A DNA stretch of 58,213 bases from Puniceicoccaceae bacterium (GTDB taxonomy: Bacteria; Verrucomicrobiota; Verrucomicrobiia; Opitutales; Opitutaceae). The translations under genes and the position numbers were made by a program. Location of the stretch: positions 1 to 58,213 of the forward strand of contig REEB01000066.1 in assembly GCA_007695295.1 (NCBI GenBank), read 5' to 3'. The notes under the pieces are model-generated. The model had not been told where the DNA came from and searched no databases. It saw only the letters and a program-made list of their open reading frames with translations. This document shows positions 18,212 to 26,681 of the stretch, in pieces. The first letter of the stretch is position 1, and the number at the start of each line of letters is the position of its first letter.

Positions 18212-20806
18212 TCAGAAGTTGACGGTGGCGGAGAGCCGAAAACTGCGGGGCGGGGAGTAATTGTAGCCGTAGACGGTCCGGTCGTTGGTGAGGTTGTTGA
18301 GGTTGAGCCGGAAATTGCAGTCGAGGCCGCGGATGGTGCGGCGGTAACCGACGGCCCCGCTGACGCTGGTGCGCCGGGGGATGATCTTGTAGGAAGGATC
18401 GTCTTCGAAGGCGAACATGGCCTCGCGCGCGTCCGTCCAGGAGAGGCCCAGGGAGAGATCGAGACCGCGGAACGTGCCGTCGCGGAAGGTGTATTTATTC
18501 CAAAGGCGGAAGGTGTACTTTGGAGTGTCGTTGTTGAGGCGGTCGTCGTTCCAAGGGAGGGGGGTGCCGGTCTCATCGCGCCACTGGGTGGCGGAAACCT
18601 GCCGGAAGACGAACTCACCGTCCTGCTTTCCCTGATACATGAAAAACTGGTGGTCGCGGATGCGGTAGCGGTTGTAGCTGGCGGAGACGATGGTCTCGAA
18701 GTTGGGGATGAAATCGATGAAGAAGAACTGGGTGTCGAGGCCTTGGGAGCGGTCTTCGCGGAGGGAGGCGCGCCCCGGCTCGGCGCGGCCCTGGGCGACC
18801 CAGTCGGGATCGAAAAACGGACTCTCGGGATCGGAGAGGCCTTGCGGGAGCGGGACGGGGTGGTTGCCGGCCTGGGACTGGGGCACGGCGACGTTTTCGC
18901 GGTCGATGTGGTAGATGGAGAGGGCGCCGGAGATGCGGCCGTCGAGGAAGTCGGCCTTGGTCCCGATCTCGTAGCTTTGGCCCGACTGGGGATCGGGCAC
19001 GAAGCCGGTGGCGATGCGCTGGCCGCCGGTGGTGGAGGGGTCGAGGGCGGAGGCGGTGAGGGCGAAGAGGGTCCAGACGCGGTTGGGGGTGTAGGAAAGG
19101 CCGAAGGAATAGTTGGCCTTGCTGGTGGGGTTTTGGTGGACATGGGGCTTGGCCCGACCGACCAGCTCGTTGGTGCCGGTCAGTTCCTGGGACTCCAGCG
19201 GGGTATAGCGTGATTCGCGGGCGATCTGGTATTTATCGTAGCGGAGGCCGCTGATGGTGCGGAAGCGGCGGTCGGCGAACGCGGTCTGGTGGATGAGGTA
19301 GTAGCCGCCGGCCCAGGAGATGAAGTTGCGGATGGGATCGGCGAGGAGGTGGAAATCCTGGCCGGGCTCCGGCTCGAAGCGGAGCGGATCGTGGTTGTGG
19401 ATGGACTGGTAGCGCGCGCGGACGCCTTGGAGCCCGGTGGTGTCGTTGGCGCTGATGGAGACGGGTTCGCGGTTGGCGTCGCGGAAGCCCCAGGGGATGT
19501 TGTAGTTGTCGAGTTTGTCGTAGGTGATGCCGGCGAGGAAGGTGTGTTCGAGATTAAAGGCCTCGGCGGCGTAAGCGGCCTCGATGCGGGCCTGGGTGCG
19601 GGTGCGTTTTTCCTGGCCGCGGTTCCAGTTGTACTGCAGCGCGTAGAAGCCTTCCTCGGACCAGGCGTCGAAATTGGGGTCGAGCGGATTGTAAGCCCAC
19701 GGGTAGAGGGCGCGGTTGCGCTGGCCGGTGGCGCTTTCGCTGAGCAGTTCGGGGATTTGGCTGAGGGAGACGCCGGCGGTGCGGGAGTCGGAGCGGGTCT
19801 GGCTCCAGTAATAACCGAGGTTGATGGAGAAGGTGTCGCTGAAGCGGTGGGTGACCTGGCCGAGGACACCGACATCGCGGCTGTGGCGGTAAGTGTCCGG
19901 TCCGGCGTAGCGGAAGGAGCGGCTGGGGTAGCTGAGGAACCCATCGGTGCCGGGGTGCAGCTCGGTGTCGATGAAGCCGAGCGCGTCGGGGGCGCGGAAG
20001 GCGGGGGAGATGGGATCTTCGGGCACGGTGGACTCGGTGCGGAAGTACTCGGTCTCTATCGTGATGCGGGTATTTTCCCACGGCTCGAAAGCGAGGATCG
20101 GTGCGATGCCCCAGCGGTCTTCCTTGAGGTGGTCGAACCAGTCGTTGCGCGTCTGGTAAAACATTGGCAGGCGGATGCCGATCTGGTCGGTGAGCGGGCC
20201 GGTGACATCGAAGCTGCCGCGGTAAAATCCCCAGCTGCCGGTTATGACCTGGGCCTGCCGGGTCCATGTGGAAAGGGGTTGCTTGGTGACGTAGTTGACC
20301 ACGCCGCCGAAGTTGCCGATGCCGTAAAGAAGGGCATTGGGGCCGCGGATGACGTCGACTTGGCCGACATTGATGGTGTCGGTGCCGCCTTCGCGCCGAA
20401 AGCCGTTGCGCAGGACAGCCTGAGAGACAAAGCCGCGGAGGCGGAAGCCGGTCGCGCCGGGGTTTTCGCCGGGCTGCTGGCTGGTGATTTCGGTTTCGAG
20501 GCCGGCGGTGAACTGCAGGGCCTCGGTTACGGTGAGGGCGCCGGTGTCACGGATGAAATCCTCCGTGATGATGTCGACGGGGATGGGCAGTTCCTTGACG
20601 TTCTGGTTGAGGCGGGTGCCGGAGACCGTATTGGTGGCCCGGTAGCCCTCCTGGCCCTCGGTGGTGATGGTGAAGTCGGGGAGAATGAAGATGTCGTCGT
20701 CGACCGGGAGGGGGGTCTGGGCGTGGACCACGCCGGCGAGCAGGGGGATGCCGGCGGCGTAGAGCCAAGCGACGCATCGGCGGCGAAGGCACGATGTGCG
20801 AATCAT
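18212..20806 (-). CDS. TonB-dependent outer-membrane receptor
   Basis: 864 residues with a signal peptide (arginine-rich start, then WLYAAGIPLLAGVVHAQ). A plug domain at about residues 50-170 includes VSGTRLNQNVKELPIPVDII, VTEALQFTAGLE and VDVIRGPNALLYG. A long beta-barrel follows and ends in RSFRLSATVNF, with the terminal Phe typical of outer-membrane barrels. The segment ILPDFTIT near residue 41 may be the TonB box. These receptors import large scarce substrates such as siderophores, vitamin B12 or oligosaccharides using TonB energy. The substrate cannot be assigned; it is not a SusC type and has no SusD neighbour. The gene is directly upstream of the secreted mosaic protein in what looks like one operon. 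Confidence 0.93.
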   Translation of the reverse strand: MIRTSCLRRRCVAWLYAAGIPLLAGVVHAQTPLPVDDDIFILPDFTITTEGQEGYRATNTVSGTRLNQNVKELPIPVDIITEDFIRDTGALTVTEALQFTAGLETEITSQQPGENPGATGFRLRGFVSQAVLRNGFRREGGTDTINVGQVDVIRGPNALLYGIGNFGGVVNYVTKQPLSTWTRQAQVITGSWGFYRGSFDVTGPLTDQIGIRLPMFYQTRNDWFDHLKEDRWGIAPILAFEPWENTRITIETEYFRTESTVPEDPISPAFRAPDALGFIDTELHPGTDGFLSYPSRSFRYAGPDTYRHSRDVGVLGQVTHRFSDTFSINLGYYWSQTRSDSRTAGVSLSQIPELLSESATGQRNRALYPWAYNPLDPNFDAWSEEGFYALQYNWNRGQEKRTRTQARIEAAYAAEAFNLEHTFLAGITYDKLDNYNIPWGFRDANREPVSISANDTTGLQGVRARYQSIHNHDPLRFEPEPGQDFHLLADPIRNFISWAGGYYLIHQTAFADRRFRTISGLRYDKYQIARESRYTPLESQELTGTNELVGRAKPHVHQNPTSKANYSFGLSYTPNRVWTLFALTASALDPSTTGGQRIATGFVPDPQSGQSYEIGTKADFLDGRISGALSIYHIDRENVAVPQSQAGNHPVPLPQGLSDPESPFFDPDWVAQGRAEPGRASLREDRSQGLDTQFFFIDFIPNFETIVSASYNRYRIRDHQFFMYQGKQDGEFVFRQVSATQWRDETGTPLPWNDDRLNNDTPKYTFRLWNKYTFRDGTFRGLDLSLGLSWTDAREAMFAFEDDPSYKIIPRRTSVSGAVGYRRTIRGLDCNFRLNLNNLTNDRTVYGYNYSPPRSFRLSATVNF

Positions 20807-20982
20807 GGAAGGGGGGGATGGGTTTCAGGAATCGGGAGGCAGAGGATAGCCTCCGTGCATTCCACGGGTGATGGAATGTTTGACGGGCTTTTTACCGAGG
20901 GACCGGCGGGCTGTCAAAGCTTTCGCGGGGCAAAGCGAGCGTGGGGTCGGGGGCGGCCGCCAGGGGCGGTGAAGCTCCGGGA

Positions 20983-21024
20983 CCAAAAACGAGGAGGCCG
21001 TTTCCCGGGCAAGGGGAAACGGCC
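20983..21024 (-). terminator. Rho-independent terminator of the actin-like operon
   Basis: Read on the minus strand, GGCCGTTTCCCC pairs with GGGAAACGGCC (plus 20996-21024), followed after five bases by a GTTTTTGG tract. It lies about 50 bp after the stop codon of the actin-like gene and upstream of the TonB-receptor gene. Confidence 0.75.
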
Positions 21025-21074
21025 CGTAACCTCTCCACCACAAAAGTGGACTGAAATGAAGAAAAGAAGCCCGC

Positions 21075-22190
21075 TCAGCGGAGCACGTGCTGCCACTGGC
21101 GCTCTTGGGCGGCGGTGGCGGCCTTGAGGGCGCCGCGGGCGACGTATTCCTTGTAGTTATCGCCGAGGACGGTGACCCGGGGAGCATCGAAGCCCTCTTC
21201 CAGCAGCATTGTCTGCAAGGCGACGCCGAAGCCCTTGATGAGGCTGCCGCCGCCGGTGAGGATGATGTTCTGCAGGAGGACGGGGACGCTATCGGGGTCG
21301 GCCCGGGCGATGAGGGTGCGGGTGGTGTGGAAAACTTCCTCGAGAAGCTGGCGGCAGGCGGCGCGCACCTGGGTGCCGACGGAGAGCTTGCGGGCTTTTC
21401 CGCCGATGATGACGGTGGCGTAGACCGGATCGTCGCCATCGACCATGGAGCTGTGGGCTTCCTTGATCTCGCGGGCTTTGGCCAGGCTGATGCAGGAATC
21501 GGGATAGGCCTGGAGGATGGCGTCGCGCACGAGGGTGTCGAGGCGGTCGCCGGCGAAGGTGGTGCTGACCTGTTCCTCTGAAGTCGGATAGTAGCCTTGG
21601 ATGCGGCAGATGTCGGTGGAGCCGGCGCCGATGTCGATGTAGAGCGAGTTGCGCACGGGATCCACGTAGTTGGCGCTGTCCAGGCGGCCTTCATCGCGGA
21701 AGCCAAGGGCGGCGAGGAAGGGCTCGGGGATCATGATGACCTTGTCGAAGATGCCGGCGGCGGCCCGGCGGATGGACTCACGGGCTTCGGCGGTGGCATT
21801 GGCGGGAACGCCGACGACGGCCCGCAGTTCGGTGCTTTCGCCCCCATCGATAAGAGCATGGATATGGAGCAGAAAATCGCGGGTGGCGCTGACATCGTCC
21901 ACGATGCCGTCCCGGAGGGGGTTGACCAGTCGCAGGTGCAGCTTGTGCCTGAGCGCTTCCTGGCCGAAGAGGACATTGACGCCTCCGGGCAGGATGCCGG
22001 CGAGAATGCCCTCGCGGGCGTAGCCGACGACGGTGGGAATCTGTTGGGTGAGGAGGGGCTTGCGGGCGCCGGGCTCGCTGACCATGAGGCAGGAGGTGTT
22101 GGTGCCGAGGTCGAGGCCGACGAAGAGCAATTCCGGCTTTTTCGGGGCGGACTTGCGGGTGGCGGTTGCAGTGGTGGATTTGGTTTTCAT
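21075..22190 (-). CDS. MamK-like bacterial actin (actin-like ATPase)
   Basis: 371 residues with all actin-superfamily nucleotide motifs: phosphate-1 GLDLGTNTS (25-33), connect-1 GVPANATAEARES (127-139), PEPFLAALG (155-163, covering the catalytic Glu region), phosphate-2 YIDIGAGSTDI (184-194) and the adenosine motif LTGGGSLIKGFG (311-322). From memory, segments such as TVVGYAREGI, NPLRDGIV, SEEQVSTTFAGDRLD and LLQNIILTGGG resemble the magnetosome actin MamK more than MreB, FtsA or ParM. A basic N-terminal tail of about 20 residues (KTKSTTATATRKSAPKK) precedes the fold. No mam genes, mreC or parR are nearby. The only partner is the unknown gene immediately upstream (10 bp gap). A filament-forming cytoskeletal or segregation role is inferred. 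Confidence 0.88.
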   Translation of the reverse strand: MKTKSTTATATRKSAPKKPELLFVGLDLGTNTSCLMVSEPGARKPLLTQQIPTVVGYAREGILAGILPGGVNVLFGQEALRHKLHLRLVNPLRDGIVDDVSATRDFLLHIHALIDGGESTELRAVVGVPANATAEARESIRRAAAGIFDKVIMIPEPFLAALGFRDEGRLDSANYVDPVRNSLYIDIGAGSTDICRIQGYYPTSEEQVSTTFAGDRLDTLVRDAILQAYPDSCISLAKAREIKEAHSSMVDGDDPVYATVIIGGKARKLSVGTQVRAACRQLLEEVFHTTRTLIARADPDSVPVLLQNIILTGGGSLIKGFGVALQTMLLEEGFDAPRVTVLGDNYKEYVARGALKAATAAQERQWQHVLR

Positions 22191-22200
22191 GCGATGGTGA

Positions 22201-22797
22201 TCAGGCGATGGATGAAACTTCGAGAGAGGTGGGTTCTGACAGGTGCTGGGAAACGGCGGGCGACGCCGGCAGGAAGTCCCGCAGCGGAATGATCTCCGCC
22301 ACGGCGGACCGACGCTCTTCAGCCTGAAGGGCTTCGATCATTTCCGAAATCCGGTCGAGGGGGATGCGCCGTCCGCCGATGCCGAGCGGCCCGCCACGAT
22401 GCGCGGCGACGCCCTCGGTTTGGGGAATGGTCCGGCCGGCCGGGGGACCTGCTTCGGCCCGGCGGACGTGCTCCTCCTCCACAAATGGATTTCCGACTGG
22501 TGGGGTCCACCGCTCCGCAAAGGAGTCCGCCATCAGCCGCTGGGTGAGCGCCGCGCGCCGGACCTCCGCCTGCTCGCGGGCGAACAGGGCGGAGAGACGG
22601 CTTTTCGCGACGGCCGGGGCCAGGCCGCTGTGGCGGATCCATTGTCCCACGATGCCGGGCAGTTCTTCGGCCAGGATGCGGCGGGCCGCAAGCGACTCGC
22701 CTTCCTGGTGCAGAATGGCCGCTTCGCGAAATCGGGAGACCAGACGGTCCCAGACGGCGGAGGCGGGTTCCTGGCGGTTCCGGAGAGCTGTTGGCAT
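22201..22797 (-). CDS. Hypothetical protein, putative partner of the actin-like ATPase
   Basis: 198 residues, ATG at 22797, no family recognised. The N-terminal half is predicted helical and rich in Ala, Arg and Glu (AVAKSRLSALFAREQAEVRR). The middle is low-complexity Pro/Gly (EAGPPAGRTIPQTEG). A conserved-looking helix, GGRRIPLDRISEMIEALQAE, precedes the C-terminus. There is no signal peptide or membrane segment. It is the first gene of a two-gene operon with the MamK-like actin. Gene pairs of this form often encode a filament and its DNA- or cargo-binding adaptor, so an adaptor role is plausible but unproven. Confidence 0.65.
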   Translation of the reverse strand: MPTALRNRQEPASAVWDRLVSRFREAAILHQEGESLAARRILAEELPGIVGQWIRHSGLAPAVAKSRLSALFAREQAEVRRAALTQRLMADSFAERWTPPVGNPFVEEEHVRRAEAGPPAGRTIPQTEGVAAHRGGPLGIGGRRIPLDRISEMIEALQAEERRSAVAEIIPLRDFLPASPAVSQHLSEPTSLEVSSIA

Positions 22798-22868
22798 GGT
22801 GGGTGGATCAGGCGGTGGACAGAATCAAGATGGCGCCATTTTCTAAGCAGGCCTGATGCCAACAATCT

Positions 22869-22893
22869 TAAGTATATACTAAACAAATACTTA
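22869..22893. promoter_or_regulatory. AT-rich palindromic segment upstream of the actin-like operon
   Basis: TAAGTAT (22869-22875) and ATACTTA (22887-22893) form a perfect 7-bp inverted repeat with an 11-bp spacer. The 10-bp perfect palindrome AGTATATACT (22871-22880) overlaps it. The surrounding stretch of about 50 bp is strikingly AT-rich in a GC-rich genome. It lies about 75-95 bp upstream of the partner gene's ATG. On the minus strand TATACT (22876-22871) could serve as a -10 element. It could be an operator, a promoter or a centromere-like site. Confidence 0.45.
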
Positions 22894-22997
22894 CAAATAA
22901 AACTGCCGCAGTCCCCAGGGCAACTGGAGGAAATTACCTACCCCTGGGGTGAATGAAACCAGCAAAGATTGCCCATCGTGCGCGGGCAGCCGGTGCC

Positions 22998-24497
22998 TCA
23001 GGGCTCTCCGGGTTGCGGGCTGCCCGCCTGGGACTGGTACACTTTCCGGAAGTGATGGCCCAGGATGGCGAGGGTGACGGCGGTGGGAAAAAGCTGCCGG
23101 CGGCGAATCAGCGTCCAGCTCAGCAGTTTCCAGAAGTGGATGCGCTCGCGACCGACAATCCCCAGCCGGATGGTGGAGCCAAGAAAGGCCCGGAGGTGGG
23201 CCCACTGCAGGCGCTGGCGAATTTCCGGGGTGCGGTATTCACGGAGGAAGCGTCGGACGCGTTCGTAGTAGGGCTTCGGGAAATAAATGCCTTCGTAGAT
23301 GCGACGGTAGCCGCGGTGGAGGGACTCGAGGCTCATCCGGGGGATGATGTTGGTGGAGGAATCGGCATTGTCGCCTCCGCTGAGGCCGCGGATACGGTTC
23401 TCGCGGGAGAGGCGTTCGAAGAGGCGCGTTCCGACCGGTGCCTGCAGGATGCCGACCATGGCCATGACAATGCCGCTTTGCTGAATGAACTCGATTTGCC
23501 GCTCGAAGATGTCCGGCCCGTCGCTGTCGAAGCCGACGATGAAGCCGCCCTGCACCTGGAGTCCGGCCCGTTGCAGGGTGCGGACGGACTCGAGGAGATT
23601 GCGGTTGATGTTCTGGCGTTTGTTGCACTCCGTCAGGCCCTCGGTGCTCGGGGTTTCAATGCCGACGAAGACGGTATCGAAACCGGCCCGGACCATCGCG
23701 GCCATCAGCCGGGGGTCGTCGGCAAGGTTGATGGAGGCTTCGGTGTACAACGGGTTGCGGTGTCCCTGTCGCTGCCAGGCCTCGAGGGCCGGCAGCAGCT
23801 CTTGGAGGAGGAAGCGTTTGTTGCCGATGAAATTATCGTCGACAAAAAACACCGAGCCCCGCCAGCCGGTGGCGCGGAGGGCATCCAGCTCCGCGAGGAC
23901 CTGGGTGGTGGATTTTACGCGGGGTCGATGGCCGAGGAGAGCGGTGACATTGCAGAACTCGCAGTCGAAGGGGCAGCCTCGGGAGACTTGCAGGCTCATC
24001 GAGGCGTAATCAGCGGGATTGATCAAATCCCAGCGGGGCACCGGCGTGTCCTCCAGGGTCGGGTAGTTAATTGCTGAATACAAACGACGGGGCCGGCCGG
24101 CCTCCCAGTCGGCCAGAAAGCGGGGGAGGGTGATTTCGGCTTCGTTCAGCACGAGGTGGTCGACTTCGGGAAAGGACTCCGGCTCGCAGGTGAAGAGCGG
24201 ACCGCCGGCGACGACTGGCAAACCGGCTGCCTTGGCCTGGGCGATGGCCTTGCGGGCGGAGGTCTTCTGGACCACCATCCCGCCGATCAGCACGAGATCG
24301 GCCCAAGCAAGATCAGAGCGGCGCAGGCACCGTACATTCATGTCGACGAGCCGGAGATTCCATTCGCGGGGCAGCATGGCTGCAATCGTGAGCAGGCCGA
24401 GGGGAGGAAAGGCGGCCCGTTTGCCGAGAAACCGCAGGGCGAACTTGAAACTCCAGTACGTGGCCGGAAATTCCGGATTGATCAGCAGGGCGTTCAT
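22998..24497 (-). CDS. B12-binding-domain radical SAM protein (DUF4070/HpnP-like type)
   Basis: 499 residues from ATG 24497 (MNALLINPEFPATYWSFKFA), chosen because family members begin with this beta-strand; an ATG 7 codons upstream is also possible. An N-terminal cobalamin-binding-type Rossmann region (to about residue 140, PPLGLLTIAAMLP, LVLIGGMVVQ) precedes the radical SAM core with Cys175, Cys179 and Cys182 in RGCPFDCEFC for the 4Fe-4S cluster. A C-terminal extension (YRRIYEGIYFPKPYYERVRRF) is typical of DUF4070 proteins. Relatives include the hopanoid C-2 methylase HpnP, but no hopanoid genes are nearby, so the substrate is open. The gene stands alone between the actin operon and the five-gene catabolic operon. 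Confidence 0.88.
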   Translation of the reverse strand: MNALLINPEFPATYWSFKFALRFLGKRAAFPPLGLLTIAAMLPREWNLRLVDMNVRCLRRSDLAWADLVLIGGMVVQKTSARKAIAQAKAAGLPVVAGGPLFTCEPESFPEVDHLVLNEAEITLPRFLADWEAGRPRRLYSAINYPTLEDTPVPRWDLINPADYASMSLQVSRGCPFDCEFCNVTALLGHRPRVKSTTQVLAELDALRATGWRGSVFFVDDNFIGNKRFLLQELLPALEAWQRQGHRNPLYTEASINLADDPRLMAAMVRAGFDTVFVGIETPSTEGLTECNKRQNINRNLLESVRTLQRAGLQVQGGFIVGFDSDGPDIFERQIEFIQQSGIVMAMVGILQAPVGTRLFERLSRENRIRGLSGGDNADSSTNIIPRMSLESLHRGYRRIYEGIYFPKPYYERVRRFLREYRTPEIRQRLQWAHLRAFLGSTIRLGIVGRERIHFWKLLSWTLIRRRQLFPTAVTLAILGHHFRKVYQSQAGSPQPGEP

Positions 24498-24648
24498 AAA
24501 ATCGTATCTGACACCCATAGAACTGCGGATGATCCGGCTTGGGAAGTAAAAGATTACCTGTGCATCATTTTATTCCCGAGGAGGAGGAGCCAGCCGTTGG
24601 GGACGGTCGGATTTCCGAGGGGCGGCGACGGTGGTCGACGGCTGGCGG

Positions 24649-25506
24649 TTAGCGGGACACCAGCTCGTTCCAGTAGGAGGGAGACATGCGGTTGGCCTCC
24701 TGGATGCAGGCGTCCTTGTCGGCCAGAAACCGGTTGAGCGCTTCGGTGATGGGAAGGCGAAAGCCGCGGGCCTCCGCTTCCTCGAGAAAGTAGGGGTACT
24801 GCCCGGCCTTGACGCCAAGGGTGCCGGCGGTCCCGGCCCCGGCCTGCTCACACACGCCGCGAAGGAGGCGTCGCCAGCCCTGGTCACCCCCGACCAGCTC
24901 GGCGAGGAGCCCCGGCTCGATGCCGGCGTTGACCCCGAAAGCGACTGATTCGATGAGGGCGGCATTGATCAGGCCCATGGCGAGTTGATTGACGCCCTTG
25001 ACGACTTGGCCGGCTCCGGCCGCCCCACAGTACTGGAGGAAACGGGGATCGCCCATCGCTTCCAGGAGGGCGCGGGCTTGGTCGCAAGCCTTCGGTTGGC
25101 CGCTGAGGAAAAACCGGAGGTTGCCCTCGGCGGCGCCGCCCACGCCCCCGGTGACCGGGGCATCGATGAGCGAGGCCCCGCAACCGGCAAACTGTTCCGC
25201 CAGCTCCCGTATTGACGGGGGGGATACGGTGCCGGTGTTGATGATGAGCAGCCCGGGGCGGCAGGAGGGCAGGGCGGTCTCCCTGCAAAACCGGACAAAA
25301 GCGTCGGAACTGGGCAGACTGGCGACGATGGCCTCCGCCTGCCCGAAGATGGATGAGGGCTCCGCGATGGTGCCCCCCTTCTCGCGGTGGGCCGTCCGCG
25401 CCGCATCGCTCAAGTCCCAGCCGAGGACCGTGAAGCCGGCGCGGGAAAGATTGGCCGCCATGCCGGAGCCCATGGCGCCGAGACCGAAAAAGCCAAGGGT
25501 GCGCAT
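24649..25506 (-). CDS. NAD(P)-dependent beta-hydroxyacid dehydrogenase (3-hydroxyisobutyrate dehydrogenase family)
   Basis: 285 residues. The Rossmann motif GFFGLGAMGSGMAANL (5-20), the substrate-binding DAPVTGGVGGAAEGNL (115-130) and the catalytic Lys170 in GQVVKGVNQLAMG are those of the HIBADH/tartronate-semialdehyde reductase/L-threonate dehydrogenase family. It oxidises or reduces a beta-hydroxy acid with NAD(P); the substrate is not readable. It is the last gene of the five-gene operon that starts at 28764, with a 3-bp gap after the cupin gene. The company of an epimerase-like barrel and a Tm-1-like protein suggests a sugar-acid route. Confidence 0.92.
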   Translation of the reverse strand: MRTLGFFGLGAMGSGMAANLSRAGFTVLGWDLSDAARTAHREKGGTIAEPSSIFGQAEAIVASLPSSDAFVRFCRETALPSCRPGLLIINTGTVSPPSIRELAEQFAGCGASLIDAPVTGGVGGAAEGNLRFFLSGQPKACDQARALLEAMGDPRFLQYCGAAGAGQVVKGVNQLAMGLINAALIESVAFGVNAGIEPGLLAELVGGDQGWRRLLRGVCEQAGAGTAGTLGVKAGQYPYFLEEAEARGFRLPITEALNRFLADKDACIQEANRMSPSYWNELVSR

Positions 25507-25509
25507 GGC

Positions 25510-25878
25510 TCAGTCCTCCCCGACGGTCTGGCGGTCGGCGCTGGAAAAGGCGATCAGGAGCACGGCGTCTTCCGATCCGATGTTCTCGGCCTGGTGCCAG
25601 ATATTCGCCGGGATGGTGACGGTGTCTTCAGGGCCCATCTCGCGGCTGGCCCCGTCGGCATCGGTGTGGCGGATGCGCCCGGAGAGCACAAGAAGGACTT
25701 CGGAGCAGTTCGGGTGGTAATGGCGCGGATTGGCGCGGCCGGGCCGGAGAATGCAGCGGCCGACGGTCAGGTCGTCGGCGTTACCCAGGGGGCCGCTGGC
25801 AAACCAAGTCAACTCGCCCCAGTCGAAGGGGATGCGTTGGGCATGGTCGGATGGTCGGATGAGGATGGCGTCAGGCAT
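25510..25878 (-). CDS. Small cupin-domain protein
   Basis: 122 residues, a single conserved-barrel cupin. Likely metal ligands are His53, His55 and Glu60 in PRHYHPNCSEVL and His95 in PANIWHQAENI, the usual two-motif arrangement. No signal peptide. Such small cupins act as sugar isomerases, lyases or ligand-binding proteins. It sits in the five-gene operon between the TIM-barrel epimerase (15 bp upstream) and the dehydrogenase (3 bp downstream), so a role in the same pathway is likely. The exact reaction is unknown. Confidence 0.88.
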   Translation of the reverse strand: MPDAILIRPSDHAQRIPFDWGELTWFASGPLGNADDLTVGRCILRPGRANPRHYHPNCSEVLLVLSGRIRHTDADGASREMGPEDTVTIPANIWHQAENIGSEDAVLLIAFSSADRQTVGED

Positions 25879-25893
25879 GCGGAAAAAGGGGAT

Positions 25894-26670
25894 TCAGGCG
25901 GGAGAGAAACAGTGGGTCCGGAGAAAGTCGAGGGCCTCGCGGAGATGACGGTCGGTCTCGGGTTCCTCGCGTATTTCGATTTCCACGACAATGTCGCCCT
26001 CATAGCCGTGGTCGGACAAGGTTGAGAACAAGCCGCGCAGATCGACTTCGCCGGTGCCGTAGGGCACGGAGCGGCCGTCTGCGATATCCTTGATGTGGAC
26101 GAGTACGGTGCGGGAGCCGAGGGCGGGCCAAGCGGCCTGCCAGGGGCAACCGGCGGCATGGAGGTGGCCGACTTCGAGGAGGACCTTCATCCGCGGGTCA
26201 TTGATCTGCTCCAGGGTGGTGAGGGTGTTCTCAAGACTGTCTAGCGCGGAACCCCGATGGTTTTGCAGCACGGGGGTCAGGCCTCGGGATTCGAGCAGAT
26301 CAAGGGCACGGGGTGCGCCGCGCACGTAGGCCTCCCGGGTTTTGGCTTTGTAGAGGACGATGGAAGCTCCGAGGGCGCGGGCGGCGTCGGCGGCGACGGC
26401 GAAGGTTTCCCAGTCGGTGGGTTGGTCGGGATCAAGGACCGGGAGGTGGAAGGACGTCAGGCGCAGGCCGTGTTGCCCGGCGAGGCCGCGGTAGGCGGCG
26501 GGATCGGAGCCAACCTCGAAACGGGAATGCACCCAGGAAGTGAAGACTTCGAACTTCTGGAAACCGAGGTTTTGGTAGGCGGCGAAGGCTTCCGGAGCGG
26601 ACCATTGCGGGTTGCAGGCGGGACTGGCGACGAGGCGGTTTTGCCAAGCGGCGATGGAAGGTGATGCCAT
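25894..26670 (-). CDS. Sugar phosphate isomerase/epimerase-like TIM-barrel protein
   Basis: 258 residues from ATG 26670 (MASPSIAAWQNRL); the longer open frame upstream overlaps the preceding gene and is not protein-like. Metal-binding strands of the xylose-isomerase-like TIM barrel are visible: VLLEVGHLHAAG, LVHIKDIADG and VVEIEIREEPE. This superfamily catalyses aldose-ketose isomerisation or epimerisation, or dehydrates keto-sugars, using a divalent metal. It is the third gene of the operon, 11 bp after the PEP-hydrolase-like gene. The substrate is unknown. Confidence 0.88.
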   Translation of the reverse strand: MASPSIAAWQNRLVASPACNPQWSAPEAFAAYQNLGFQKFEVFTSWVHSRFEVGSDPAAYRGLAGQHGLRLTSFHLPVLDPDQPTDWETFAVAADAARALGASIVLYKAKTREAYVRGAPRALDLLESRGLTPVLQNHRGSALDSLENTLTTLEQINDPRMKVLLEVGHLHAAGCPWQAAWPALGSRTVLVHIKDIADGRSVPYGTGEVDLRGLFSTLSDHGYEGDIVVEIEIREEPETDRHLREALDFLRTHCFSPA

Positions 26671-26681
26671 GGGATGCGGCG

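Noticed and set aside
19289-21127. 612-codon plus-strand open frame opposite the TonB receptor
   Set aside because: Shadow of the receptor gene, with the same Gly/Val/Glu bias and no start or domain evidence.
24590-24645. Inverted repeat CCAGCCGT...ACGGCTGG downstream of the dehydrogenase operon as a terminator
   Set aside because: The arms are about 44 bases apart and no U-run follows, so an intrinsic terminator is not supported.
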